Shown: in pieces, positions 43,926 through 55,743 of the stretch | Layout: the number at the start of each line of letters is the position of its first letter | Numbering within the stretch: the first letter of the stretch is position 1 | Translations under genes and position numbers: made by a program | Assembly: GCA_963277665.1 (NCBI GenBank) | Contig: OY728122.1 | Location: forward strand, 2,123,520,024 to 2,123,584,023 | Reading direction: 5' to 3' | Origin: Viscum album | Taxonomy: Eukaryota > Streptophyta > Magnoliopsida > Santalales > Viscaceae | DNA: 64,000 bases | Notes under the pieces: model-generated | The model's input: only the letters and a program-made list of their open reading frames with translations | Database searches by the model: none | What the model was told of the DNA's origin: nothing

Positions 43926-45450
43926 CCCACTTCAAATTAGAGATTTTTTTGGGTGATTGTTCTTCAATTAACTGAGTCGGTTGGTTTATGATTCAAATCT
44001 CATAGTCATGATTTAAATTACATGTATGTAATTGTAGGATTGTTAGGGTTTGTTTAGAAATTGTGTTTTCTAATTGAATTAATTAATTTGGAGAAATAAT
44101 TAAGGGATAATTAATTGGGAATAATTAATTTTTGATTTAATTATGTGATATTGAGATTGAAGAATGGAGGTAATTAATTGTTTAATTAATTGTGGAGATA
44201 TTATGATTATTAAATTGTATAGTTAATTATTTAATTAATTAAGGGGACATATGTGATTAATTAATCGTTGAATTAAATAATAGAATTTAGTTTATTCATT
44301 AATTATTGAATTAGTTAATAAAATCAAAATGGATTAATTAATTTTTAAATTAATTAATTTAATGATGTGAATATGAAATTGTTACATTTGATTAATTAAT
44401 TGGTTAATTAATTAATGGATTGTTGTGGTGCACGTAACATTGTGAAATAGGTGATATTTTGATTTTGTGTTATAGGTGCTAAATGTGTGGGGGATATAGA
44501 ATGAGGCTCCAAATACCCATATGTGTTAAATGTGTGTGGGATAGGGACTGAGACTCTAAATACCCATATGAGATAACAAGTATGGGTTAGGTATTTAGGC
44601 TCCAAATACCCATTTAACAAAGATTTGTGGGGTAGGGACTGAGGCTCAAAATAACCATGGGTTTTTAGACACGATGTTCTACTCCCATGTGTTTGGCATT
44701 GCACTATGGTTCCAATTAGCCATGATATGATTTTAAATGATGAGATCAATGATAAACATGGTATTGTGATATGGTTCATACTCCGGTATAGGATGAAGCA
44801 TGTATTGAGGTTCGGGTGTCAACTAGAACCTGGGGATTTATGTGGTTAAATAAAGAATAATTGATAATGTGATAACTGCTTACTTATACATTGTACTTAT
44901 TTCTTTATACAACTGTATATATTGTTGTTGATAGGATGTTGTTTTAAATTCAATTGGTGGTGGCCTACTAAGTTGTCCTCACACCCTACTTGGGCTTTTT
45001 GATCGGTACCTGAATATATTTCTTGGTTGCAGGACAGGATAAGAAAAAATACCAGTTGTTATAAGGTTGAGTCTGGATGAAGCTTGGTTGAGGGAAATGG
45101 GTGTGGTTCGGGACCCGCTTGGGGATTTATCAGTGTCTTTACTTTTCAGTTTCATTTTCACACTTGGCACATAACTTAGCATGCCATATATACTATTTAG
45201 TTTTGATATTGTTTTTCCAATTTTGTTCATCTTGTGATATTGGTACTATCCTGGTTATTAATACATGTCATTTAGTTATTGTTTATTTATTGCCTCTAGT
45301 GTATTACTCTGATAAAGAGGCCATATTATCCTCGTGACTAATATTAGACCCTCACTTGTAGTCGGTAGCCTTTTGTGTATGGGGAGGCTCGCTTGAGGTC
45401 ATGTGACTGGCCGTCTCAGGGCACTGTTGTGTATTACTCAGGTCGGGACA
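43926..45450 (+). mobile_element. Y LTR, unit B, right part
   Basis: Continues the LTR after the LINE, parallel to 23536-25062. Contains the TTAATTAATT block (about 44080-44420) and the CAAATACCCAT array (about 44485-44665), and ends CAGGTCGGGACA at 45450. Minus-strand open frames across the array are translations of the repeat. Confidence 0.6.
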
Positions 45451-45458
45451 TTATAAAG

Positions 45459-45470
45459 TTGTATTGGAGG
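45459..45470 (+). other. Primer binding site of element Y (unit B)
   Basis: TTGTATTGGAGG, a more decayed version of the site at 25071. Confidence 0.6.
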
Positions 45471-46140
45471 ATATTTCTTTTCCTTTTATTTTGTACTACT
45501 ATTTGTGAAAGGTATATATTGTACTAGGAAGATTCAAGCCTTAGTTATGAGCTCGTTCATGGGAGTATCTAAACTAGGTACATGGTAGAACGCAAGTACC
45601 CAGGGTGGGATGGTTGTAATTGGTATTTTCTGCTACAGTTGAAAATTATTTCACCTTGGGTGATGCACTTTGTGGTGTGATGTGATTTTTGTTTCTGAGA
45701 TTTTTTGAGATTTGATTCATGATCTTCAATGGAATGAGGGTTGAGTTTTCGTGCATCATTCTAGGCACTCAGGATTAATTTGTGACATGCATCATGTTAG
45801 GAACACAAGGGGAAATGAGTTATGGGTAAGTTCTTGAACTTGAACTATTTTTCTCTTCCTATGAAATTTAAATGGAAATGGTTCCTAACATGAAATTAAG
45901 AATGGTTGTTAAATGATGAAAAAGGGGAATAAATGGATTTCTAATTATACTTGAAAAATGAGTTTATCCTTTTTATTAACCATGGCCTATGTTTAGAATG
46001 GTTAAGGGCAGTGATAGAACCATGGTTTTGAACGTGTGGTAGAGTTTGGGGAAATCAATTTTTGTGACTTATTGTGTTTTCTATAAATGTGTTAGTATTG
46101 TTAAATCTGGAATAAGGTGTTTATTTGGAATTATAGAGTT
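45471..46140 (+). other. Leader of element Y (unit B)
   Basis: Non-coding leader parallel to 25083-25740. Nothing further recognised. Confidence 0.5.
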
Positions 46141-47889
46141 ATTCCTCCATGATGATGATTGTTGAGAGGACAACAAGAGGATATTATTAGAGATGATCTA
46201 CTAGTAGTGTAACCTGAGGCACCGATAGTTCCGGGTGAGGAAGTTAGACGGTAGTTCTAAGAGAACTTTTCTCGCTCCATGTGGCTTATAGAATGAGATC
46301 CATAGAAGATTGGGAAGAGTATGTCTGACTTGACGCGTTAGTTATAGTTGTAGAACCCTATTACTTATACTAGAGAGGGTGGGCTTGAGGGATATGTGTT
46401 CAAGATTGAGTATCTCCATATGATACTTAGCCTTTTGGAGACTCCTACTGAGAAGAGGGTCAAGTTGGACACTTTTATTCTATGAGTATAAGCAAAGAAT
46501 TGGTGGTGCATTCAGACTTAGACTGGATAGGCTGATTGTATGTTATGGAAGGACTTCTTGGAGAAGTTCTTAGAGAACTTCTATCTAGGGATGCTGATGC
46601 AGGAGAGAGCTTCTGGGTTTATGAGGTTGACTCGGGCGAGTATGTCCACAATGGACTATACTGAACATTTTACAAACTTGCGGTGTTTTCAGTAGTGTTG
46701 ATAGTTGATGAGATAATTACAGTGAGAAGTTCCCAAGTTGAACATAAATGTGAGATTAAGTCGTATTTTATCCTTTCTAGGTTAAAGAAGTTTGGTGAGG
46801 TGGTGGATGATGATCTCAAAGATGAAGGGAACTTGAGAGAGTATTTCGGTGTAGGATAGATATTTTCTAAAAGACGATCAAGAGGTATGACCCCAAAGGG
46901 TAGGAAGAATCGCAATGATAGTGTTAGCTAGGGAAGTGGAAATCATTTTGGCCAGCAGGAAGGATCTGTTACTTAGGATCTTACATGAGTGATTTTTCAC
47001 CACTGTAGTAGGAAAGGGAAATTTTATAAAATAATTCCCCAACCACCAGTTGAATGTTGATATTGTGGAAATATAGGACATCTATATAGGTTTTGCAGGA
47101 ACCCATGACAGATGGGTAGTGATGGAGAAGTTAGACAAAATCAGGGTTTGGGAATGGGATATTCTTCACCGCATTAGTCAAGAAATTGGAGTTATAATGG
47201 TCGTGGTGGTAGAGATAGTGGATGTAGAGTTTCAAGGAAATAAAATTGGTAACATAAGTGTGGTGTAGATTAAGGAACTCAGACTGCATCATAGGGAAGA
47301 GGGGCAGGACAGTTATATGTCATTCAGTCTACACATGTGGATAGTGAGGCTAGACCATTGACACTGAGAGGTACTATTCTTATAGCTTCCCCACTTTCTA
47401 GTGAATTATTTGATACTATTACATCTCATTACTTTATTTCTACACAACATGTGAATGGTTTGAGTCTCATGGTGGAGTTCATGAATAGGGTGTTGGTGAT
47501 AGATACACCATTGGGAGTGACATCTAGAGATATCTTCGTGTTCAAGGGGTGTTCTCTTTAGGTTGGGGAGTATTTTTTATGTGGGATATTTACATACTAG
47601 ACATGTCATAATTTAACTTGATCATGGGTATGGACTAGTTAGTTGCATACTGAGCTCAAATAGACTATTACTATAGGAGAGTGACGTTCATGTCTCCTGA
47701 GAGTGACAAGTATATTCATCAAGGAGAGAAGGATATCAAGGCAGGTCGTGTGGGGCCAATTCATCAGAAACAAGGGTAGCTCACCACCCGGGTTACCAGT
47801 CGATTGCTGGATGATGGAGGTATAAACCAAGATGTCTTTCCACCTGTAGTGGACAAGTTTCAAGATGTGTTTCATGAATACTTCTTAGG
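46141..47889 (+). pseudogene. gag and protease remnant of element Y (unit B)
   Basis: The better preserved copy. The gag core is near 46548-46680 (LWKDFLEKFLENFYLGMLMQ, then ASMSTMDYTEHFTN). The zinc knuckle at 47055-47096 keeps all four ligands (C..CGNIGHLYRFC) but has a TGA between the first two Cys codons. The protease is open at 47337-47561 (SELFDTITSHYFIS), where DTI replaces DTG or DSG. After it come decayed forms of the protease C-terminal and linker text (IMGMD*L, AQIDYYYRRVTF) and the reverse transcriptase N-terminus VVDKFQDVFHEYFLG, which is cut at the LARD. The frame resumes at 61281. Confidence 0.85.
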
Positions 47890-47894
47890 TTGTC
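47890..47894 (+). repeat. Target duplication of the LARD, unit B left side (diverged)
   Basis: TTGTC here stands for GTTTC in unit A and GTTTA on the right. Identified by position relative to the LTR start. Confidence 0.45.
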
Positions 47895-48570
47895 TGATGT
47901 GGCCTTAAAATCACATGATTTTACATATCTTTTATTTTACTTTTTAATCATTTAATTAATTATTTATGGTGTTTTTTTAAATAATTACAATTTTTTAATT
48001 TTATATTTAAATTTATTATTTAATCATTTTTTATCAATTTTTTTTTATTTTTTATCTTTTAAAGTCATTAGTTTTGTCATTCCTAATTTTCTATGCATTA
48101 ATTTTAAAATTATTTTAAAAAAAATTATTCTTCTAGTAATTTTAATTATAAGTCATGTTTTTTTAATAATTAAAAAATTATTCTATCTATTTAATTAATT
48201 AAATCTTAAATTTAATTTTTAATCCTTTAATTTTATATTTTTAATTTATTTTAACTTTAATTATCTATTAAACAGTTTAATTTCATTTCAAGCATTAGAT
48301 GAATTATTTAAATTTAATGTTTTGATTTAATTTAGAAATTTAATGTTTAAATATTTAATTTCTCTACTTTTTAATGATAGTTATTTTTTAATTTATGTGT
48401 AGTTTTTAATTAAAAGTTCCCTATTTTATCAATTTTATTAATTATTTGTATCATGTTTTTATTCATTATTTTTATTTTATTTTATTTTATTTTCCTTCAA
48501 CTTCTCAAATTAGTGATTAAATTTTAATTCCTATATTCTTTGTTTCGTTTATTTTTACTAAAGATAACTT

Positions 48571-51270
48571 GTTATTTTTTTTCTTGCTGGATGATCCACT
48601 GTTGAATCCACTCACCACCTGACAGGTGACTCACCATTGGGAACCCAATGATGAATCATTTGTTCATATTCCAATTTTTCATATGACTCATCATTGGGAA
48701 CCCAATGGTGACTCATAAATTCCAAAAAATCCACTTTTAACAATCAAAAGTGTCTTGAAGCCTCATGATACACAACTAGAGTCCTGATGCCCTTTGCCAC
48801 CATCCACACTATCTACCTCCAATGCCCTCTTATCATTTCCAAAGCACAACGGTGACTCCCTAGATCATTGTTGAACTTCTCATACTGCCATATAGATCAG
48901 TATTCATTGCATCAAGTCACCTCCACACTGAAAACAACACACCATTACACCACATGGATTCACTCACTGTTAGTCCCCACCGAAAGCTAACAACCCACCA
49001 TCACAAATGAGAAAATTTCATACCGTCAGCATAACCATCCACCACAGCTCACATAAATTGAACCCAAACCATCCCAAAATATGGAAACCATGACCACCAA
49101 AGTGAATTCAATACTTGAAATTAGAAAATGAAGAACCATGATAACACTAAATTTTCTAGATCTATAAATTCAAAATCACATTACTCAATGTCGTCGTTGT
49201 GAGATATACTAAATCTGAAACCATCATCGCTTGAAGGGGATTCCATTAGAAGCCAAACGAGTAGGAAACCATTGTTGTCACTCGTGATGTTGTGGAGGAC
49301 CCCAGATCTGATACCAATGCTGAATTAGATGCCTATCTGTATCTGCTAGAGTATCCTTTGGTGGCCACCATGTTGTTGTCGCCTGAAGGACATGATGCCA
49401 TCGCTTGAAGGCCCCACAATCGTCGCTAAGCTGCTGTCTGGGAGAGTAAGGATCTAAGAGCTGAGCCCCTCGGCATGAGGAGGAAGAAGGCCCCCTTCGT
49501 ACAGCTTAAGCTAGGAGAAGGATGAAAAAGAAAATACTAAATAATAATAATAATAATAATAATAAATTAAAATAAATAAAATAATTTAAATAATAATTTA
49601 GTCAAATAAATAATTATAAAATAATTAACCTAATAATTTAATATTAATCAAATAATTATTATTATGATTAATCATTTTAAATAAATTAATAATAATAACA
49701 TTAGTAATAGTATAAAATAATAGTTAATTAATAAAATTAATTAAATAATAACATTTAATAATTTAAAAATTATAAGAAAAATAATTGTCTTTTCTAAAAA
49801 AAGACACTGTTAATAATCATAAAAGTAATTTAATTGATAATAATAATTAATAAAATTTCTAAATAAAATTAAATAATTAAAATAATTACTATAAAATATA
49901 ATTAAAAAAATTAAAATTAATTATTAAAAAATAATTATAAAAAAATAATTAATCTTTTAATTTAGTATTTACTTGAATATAATTATATTTATTTATTTAT
50001 TTATTTATTTATGAAAATTTAAATCATTTAATAATATTTTAAATTATTTATTAATTATTATTAGTTTTTGTTTTGCAAAATCTAGCTAAAATCAGGTCCA
50101 AGTTCGTGATTTCCAACTAACTTTAATCAGTTATGAGAGATATGCTAAAATGATAAAGACTAGAGGTGACTAAAACAAGTGTTTGATGTCTGGGAAGGTA
50201 CCAAGTAAAGATGATGGAAGCAATGGGTAACCAACATTAAGACAATGGAAGATTAAAATTAGAATCAAATACATAAAGAATATATTTATTATTCATTCAA
50301 GTAGAATCATTCTACACATTCTAGGAGATCTAGAAGAGAGACGTACCATAACTAGGAGACAAAATACAGAACAAAAGTAGAAGATAGAGGAGCAGTGAGG
50401 GTTGGGATCGAGGGAGAACTCTTCTCCCTCTATTTTTCTTTCGATTTCCTATAATTCATATTGTTTTCAACTTGAATTTTACATGAATTGTAGGTAATTT
50501 TATTTTAGCATGGGAATTTAAAATATTTGTTGTCAATTCTTTGTTTCTTCGCATCATTTTTTTATTGAATTCAAAATTTATCGGCAAGATCAATTTCTAA
50601 TTCAATAATATTGTTTCAAAATTATTTCTCCAAACTTCAAAACTTAACGATTAATTATTCATATTGATCTTGAATTCATTTATTTAAAACTTAAATTTAA
50701 AATCGTTAGATGCTACAGTGAATTTTTTTCCTTCAATACTTCACAATTTTCATAAATGTTAATGAATCTTGGAGTGTCGAACTCCAAGATTTCATTTCCT
50801 GTGTATTTGATCTTTTAGCGAGGGAGATTAAACCAATATTTTTATGAGTTCATGAAATAATAATGCTACTGTGAAGAAGATATCCTTTTTATAACAGCAA
50901 AGTTTGAATTACCCTAGCATTTTTCTTTATCAGTTTCAACTCAACCTCAATTCATGTACTTAATACACTATTTTCACTACTTCATCATAGCCCCAATTAA
51001 ACTTTTTTCCCTTAAATAAACAAATTTTTCGTCAAAACTATTTTACATAAAAATAAAAATAAAAGTAAAGACTAAAAAATAGATATATATTCACCCACTA
51101 TTTTCAACAGTGGGTTTTGTTTTAAAATTTTTTTTGAATAGTTTAGTGATTAAATAATGCCCTAAAACATTCACCCTCCTTTCATTGGGTTCGACCCTTT
51201 GCTGTTATTATAGTGTTGATTTTTAAATAATATTTTTAGGGTTGTGATGACCACTGGCCCCACTTAACTT
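48571..51270 (+). repeat. Intra-LTR tandem duplication, copy 1 (unit B)
   Basis: Starts GTTATT after TAACTT. Copy 2 begins at 51271 with the same GTTATTTTGTTTCTT context. Confidence 0.85.
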
Positions 51271-53834
51271 GTTATTTTGTTTCTTTTCAGAATATCCATT
51301 ATTGAGTCTACTCACCACCAGATAGGTGAACCACTGTTTAAAACCAAACGGTGACTCATTTGTTCCTTTTCCAATTTTTTAGATGACTCTCCATTTGAAA
51401 TCCAATGGCGATTCATACCAAATATCCACTTCCCAATGATCAATGGTGACTCTCGGCCTCACGAGACACTACAAGAGTCCTCCTGCCCATTTTCACCATT
51501 CACATTGTCTACCTCCACTTTCCTTTTGTCACCACCAAGTCACAGTGGTGAGTCCTTGATTCACCCTTGCACTTCTCATACTTCCAGGAAGCACTGCTTC
51601 TGTCACATCACGTTACCACCACACCCAAAATGAATCATTGTTGTAGTACCTGGCTTCACTCACTACTAGTCCACACCAAAATCTCACCACCCATAGTCAC
51701 AAACTAGAAAATGTCCTACCATCGGCATAAACATCCACCAAATCTCTCACATTTTGAACCTAAACCATCACTAAATCTGGAACCCATGACAACCATGGTG
51801 AATTCAATACCTGAGATCTTAAAAACAAAAACCCCAATAACACCAAATTTTCTAGATCTGTAAATTAGAAATCAATTTGCTCAAAGCCCCTGTTAGGGGA
51901 GATACTGAAGCTGAAACCTTCGTCGCTCGAAGAGGATACCATTATAATCTGACCCTACACAAAATCATTACCACCATTCGAGCTCCTGTGAGGGAGCCTA
52001 TATCTAATATTTATCCCTAAGGAGATGCATATTTGCCTCTGTTGGAGTAGTTGTGGGTTGTCACCGTACTATCGTCGCTTGAAGGACTCACCGCCATCAC
52101 CTGAAGGACTCGATGCCATTGCTAATCCATGGTCTGGGAGATCAAGGAGTCTTGGTCTGAACCCCCAACTTGAGGAGGAAGAATACCCCATTCGTGTGGC
52201 TTAAGCATGGAGAAGGAATCAAAAGAAATAATAAATAAACGTAGTAATAATAATTAAAATAATTTAAATAATTTAAATAATAATTTAATTAAATAAATAA
52301 TTATAAAATAATTACCCTAATAATTTAATATTAATCTAATTATAATTATTATAATTAAACTCAGTTAATAAATTAATCATAATAACAATAATAACAATAT
52401 ATAATGAAATTAAGATTTATAAATTTATAAAATAATATCTCTTAATAATCATTAAAAAAATATTTAAAATATTAATTTAAATAATGTTAAATAAATAAAT
52501 TTATAATAATTTCAATTAAAAGCATTACTTATGTAAATATATTTTAATAACTTACTAATAATAATAATAATAATTTTATATATTTATATTAATACTAATT
52601 TTTTACCTTATTAATTTGTTAAATTATAAAGTTATTATAATTATAACATTAATAATAATTTTTTTAAAATCTATTATATTAATATTTTACTTATACTTAT
52701 AATTTTGGTATTTTTATAAACATCAAAATAACTAATTATTTACTTACTCTGTTTTTGTAGGTGAAGTTATGAACTCAAGATGCGTCAAGGTTCGTTCCAT
52801 CCACCTAGTTACATTCTGTTATAGGTGATTTCTAGAGTAACAAGGATGCTAGTAGTTAAAGATAGGTGAACCCTGACTGATGGAAAATCAACTAAGTCTG
52901 TTTGGGTAGTGGGTGACTTACAAAAAAATGAAGGATGATAAAATTTAAAAAGCAGATAGGAGTAGAGAGGAGATCATTCATAACATTCGACACTTTTCAT
53001 GGAGATCCAAAGAGCTAGAACAGGGGAGACCAATAGAGAGACAGTATGGGGAGAGCAGAGAAAAGAAACACCCTTTTAATATATTCCAAGGGTACATATC
53101 TTCTCTCCAATATTTTCTATTCATAAATTTTTTTGGGGTAATCATTTTTAGATCATGTGTTTTTTATTTTTATGGTTTTATATTTTAATTTCTCCACATT
53201 ATTTTTATTTAAGGTCAGGAGTCAATGGTGAAATTGATTCTAAACTCATTTATATTAATTTCACCTCTCAATCATTAATTCAATATTCGATATCAATCGG
53301 TAATATTGATTTTGAATTCATTTCATCAACTCTCAATTTGAAAACATTGGAATATTACAGTGATTTTCATTACCTTGATTTATTTCTTGAATCCCTTTTC
53401 CTTTTTTGGTGTTTCTAGTTGTATCAAACTTCTAGAATCACTAATCTTCATGATTAATCTTCTTATGTGGGAGATTAATTGATCAATTTTTGAAAGTACT
53501 AGTTCAATTAAAATTTCTTTGAAGAAATTATCAATTTTCAACTAGTAGTTTTGATGTCCCCTTACTCCTTTCTAGTTTCTCCTAATCCAGTAACATCATC
53601 TATTTTCCAACTCCTTAACAATATTTTATGACTCCATTAAAGAATAAAAAAACCCCATAAAAATTTGTACCTCATCCTTTCAAATAATAATTTTCCTTTT
53701 GTTTTCATTGGTTTAGAGATAAAATAAATATATAAAAACGCACCATCCTTCCCTTGGGTTCGATCATTCACTACTATTCTAGTATAGGTTTATAAATAAT
53801 ATTTTTAAGGCTTTGATGACCTATAGTCCTATGA
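51271..53834 (+). repeat. Intra-LTR tandem duplication, copy 2 (unit B)
   Basis: Resembles the 3' LTR (58840-61275) more than copy 1 does in the GC island, for example CCACCACACCCAAAATGA and CAGGAAGCACTGCTTCTG against CAGGCAGCTCTACTTCTG. Confidence 0.8.
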
Positions 53835-55743
53835 GAATTTGGATATTTTTTTAGGGAAGGCATTTGTAGACTGTATTGGGGTTAGAAAATTCTTTAAAAA
53901 AATATTAAAAAAAATAGAAAAAAAATATATGATGCCTGTTCTTTTTCACAATATATTTCTTCCTATTGTATGTTTTGAACTTTAAAGCCTTGATTTCTAA
54001 TCTTGTAGATAATTTTATTGTTTTCACTACTGAAAATATTGTTTGGTAACTTTTCTTTTGAGTTTTGTGAAATATTTGTTTCATTGTGGAATTTTATTTT
54101 TTTAAAAAAATAATTGAATTTCAAGGAGAGTAGAGTCAACATAATGAGGTTTATTATGTCTATTGTTCCTAATATGTGAACACTACTTGGTAGTGTGTCT
54201 ATAACGCGACAGAGAAACCATATCAATATGAAGAAAACATTGACTTTTATGAACCTGAACCCAATGATTACTCAAAACTAGAACAAATATTGTCAAAAAA
54301 AAATTCTAAATTTGATGAACATTATGAAGCTCATGAAGCGAGAAAGAAAAATATACAAACTGATTCATTATATTTATAGAAAAAAACACAAATAAAAAAA
54401 ACAATGAATTTTATAGTTCGGATTATTTTTATATAAAACATGAGGAAGCGATTGGGGATGATATTTACCAACAATCTTTTTATTGAGAAGAATCATAATC
54501 TAAAGAATAACAAAATTTAGAAATAGCCAACATTCTAAATGAAGAAAACAACCCTAGTGAATATGTTAAAAACTTAAAGGCAATTGAGTGGTAAAATTTT
54601 TAGATTCAACTATATGAGACTTAAGATCAATTATCTATTATCTACATGATTTCTTATTTTAAAAAGGTTCACTATTTTTGGAGTTTTGAAAACTTGATTG
54701 TCAAGGTTGAGGATAGTCTAAAAATTGGGATGTTGGATGTTAAAAAATCATCAACCTTTCTTCCTGAAATTTTGAACATTAAACCTGAACATGAAGTTAT
54801 GTATACTTTGTAAGAGAATAATAAACTTTAAATCATTGAATTTGAAATTATTGAACCTATGTTGAAAAAACCCCTTTCATTTTTTGAAACATTAGACCCA
54901 AAATTTTTGAATTAAATTCTGATGAAGAGGATCGGGGTATTTTTTTGAAGAAAAATTAATTTACGAGCTTTAAATTCTATATTCTCATATTGATTTTCCT
55001 TTAAAAAACCTTTTTATTGAGATAAAAAAGAGTGTTGAACAACCTGGGGAAAATTATTTAAATTTGAACAATTTGGAATCTGAAATTCTTGAAGCTAAAA
55101 TGAATAATTCCCCACCTAAAATTAAACTAGAATAATAAATATACATTATTTCGGAGAATGAACTTTTTGAATGTGAACTTAGCAGATATGTGGAACACAC
55201 ACTTATTGATTCAGGAATAATTGATTTTTCAGAAGTAGTGGTTCATAATTTTTTTAGATGAGGAATTGTTTGATGAGATTTATAACTTGTTAAAACCTGA
55301 GTTTTTTAATGAACAAAAAATTAACTCTTCCATAATTTTCTAAGTCTTCCTCGATTGATTTTGGTGTTGAACCTTTTTTGGGTCCTTTGAGTTAATTGGA
55401 AGAGGAACCCTTTTTGAGTGTTAATTTTAAAACTGCACAAGTCCCTCTTGAAAAACCTCTTCATTAACTTGTTAGGAAGAACTATGACCCTATAACCCCT
55501 AATCATGATCTTTCTATGAATTTGAATGACTTGGAGAACTTTTAATATAATGACACACCTTTAGAAGTACCTATTTCACTTCCATCTCTATAATAAAATT
55601 CTAGATTTGTTAAAACTGAGTTAATTCTAGAAGGGTACAACTCACCTGACAAGATCGATCCTTATGATTCATTTTTCATTTATGAGCCTAAAAGACTCTT
55701 GAAAGATTTTTAGGTAGTTATTTCTTTTTTACTTGAACCAAAA
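53835..55743 (+). pseudogene. LARD internal region, decayed unrecognised coding text (unit B)
   Basis: Best text: KPYQYEENIDFYEPEPNDY from about 54217, then KLEQILSKKNSKFDEHYEAH; SSTFLPEILN near 54750; ELFECELSRYVEHTLIDSG near 55150-55220; GYNSPDKIDPYDSFFIYE near 55638-55690. The protein would be acidic, Asn- and Lys-rich. Stops and shifts are many. The same phrases recur in unit A at matching places. LIDSG could be the DSG of a pepsin-like retroelement protease, but no flanking motif supports it. Not assigned to a family. Confidence 0.4.

Larger units (their letters stand above)
47895..53834 (+). mobile_element. 5' LTR of the LARD (unit B)
   Basis: Starts TGATGTGGCCTTAAAATCAC and ends CCTATGA. 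Parallel to 27506-33461, with the same two-copy structure (48571-51270 and 51271-53834, offset 2700). AAT array at about 49543-49566. Frames such as 51436-51633 and 53155-53418 are chance; they have no domain and no counterpart in the other copies. Confidence 0.8.
35387..55743 (+). repeat. Unit B of the tandem segmental duplication
   Basis: Begins TTTATCAGGGTGAGTGAATAG exactly as unit A and runs in parallel to it up to CTTGAACCAAAA, where unit A ends. Without the LINE and one copy of its target duplication it is about 14.65 kb, against 14.73 kb for unit A. Unlike A, it flows on into the rest of the LARD. Confidence 0.93.

Noticed and set aside
44408..44779. 123-codon minus-strand frame
   Set aside because: Reads through a short-period LTR array; the unit A copy (24019-24231) is shorter. 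No domain, no conservation outside the repeat.
53963..54226. 87-codon minus-strand frame
   Set aside because: Antisense to the better-supported plus-strand coding text of the LARD interior, and interrupted in unit A.
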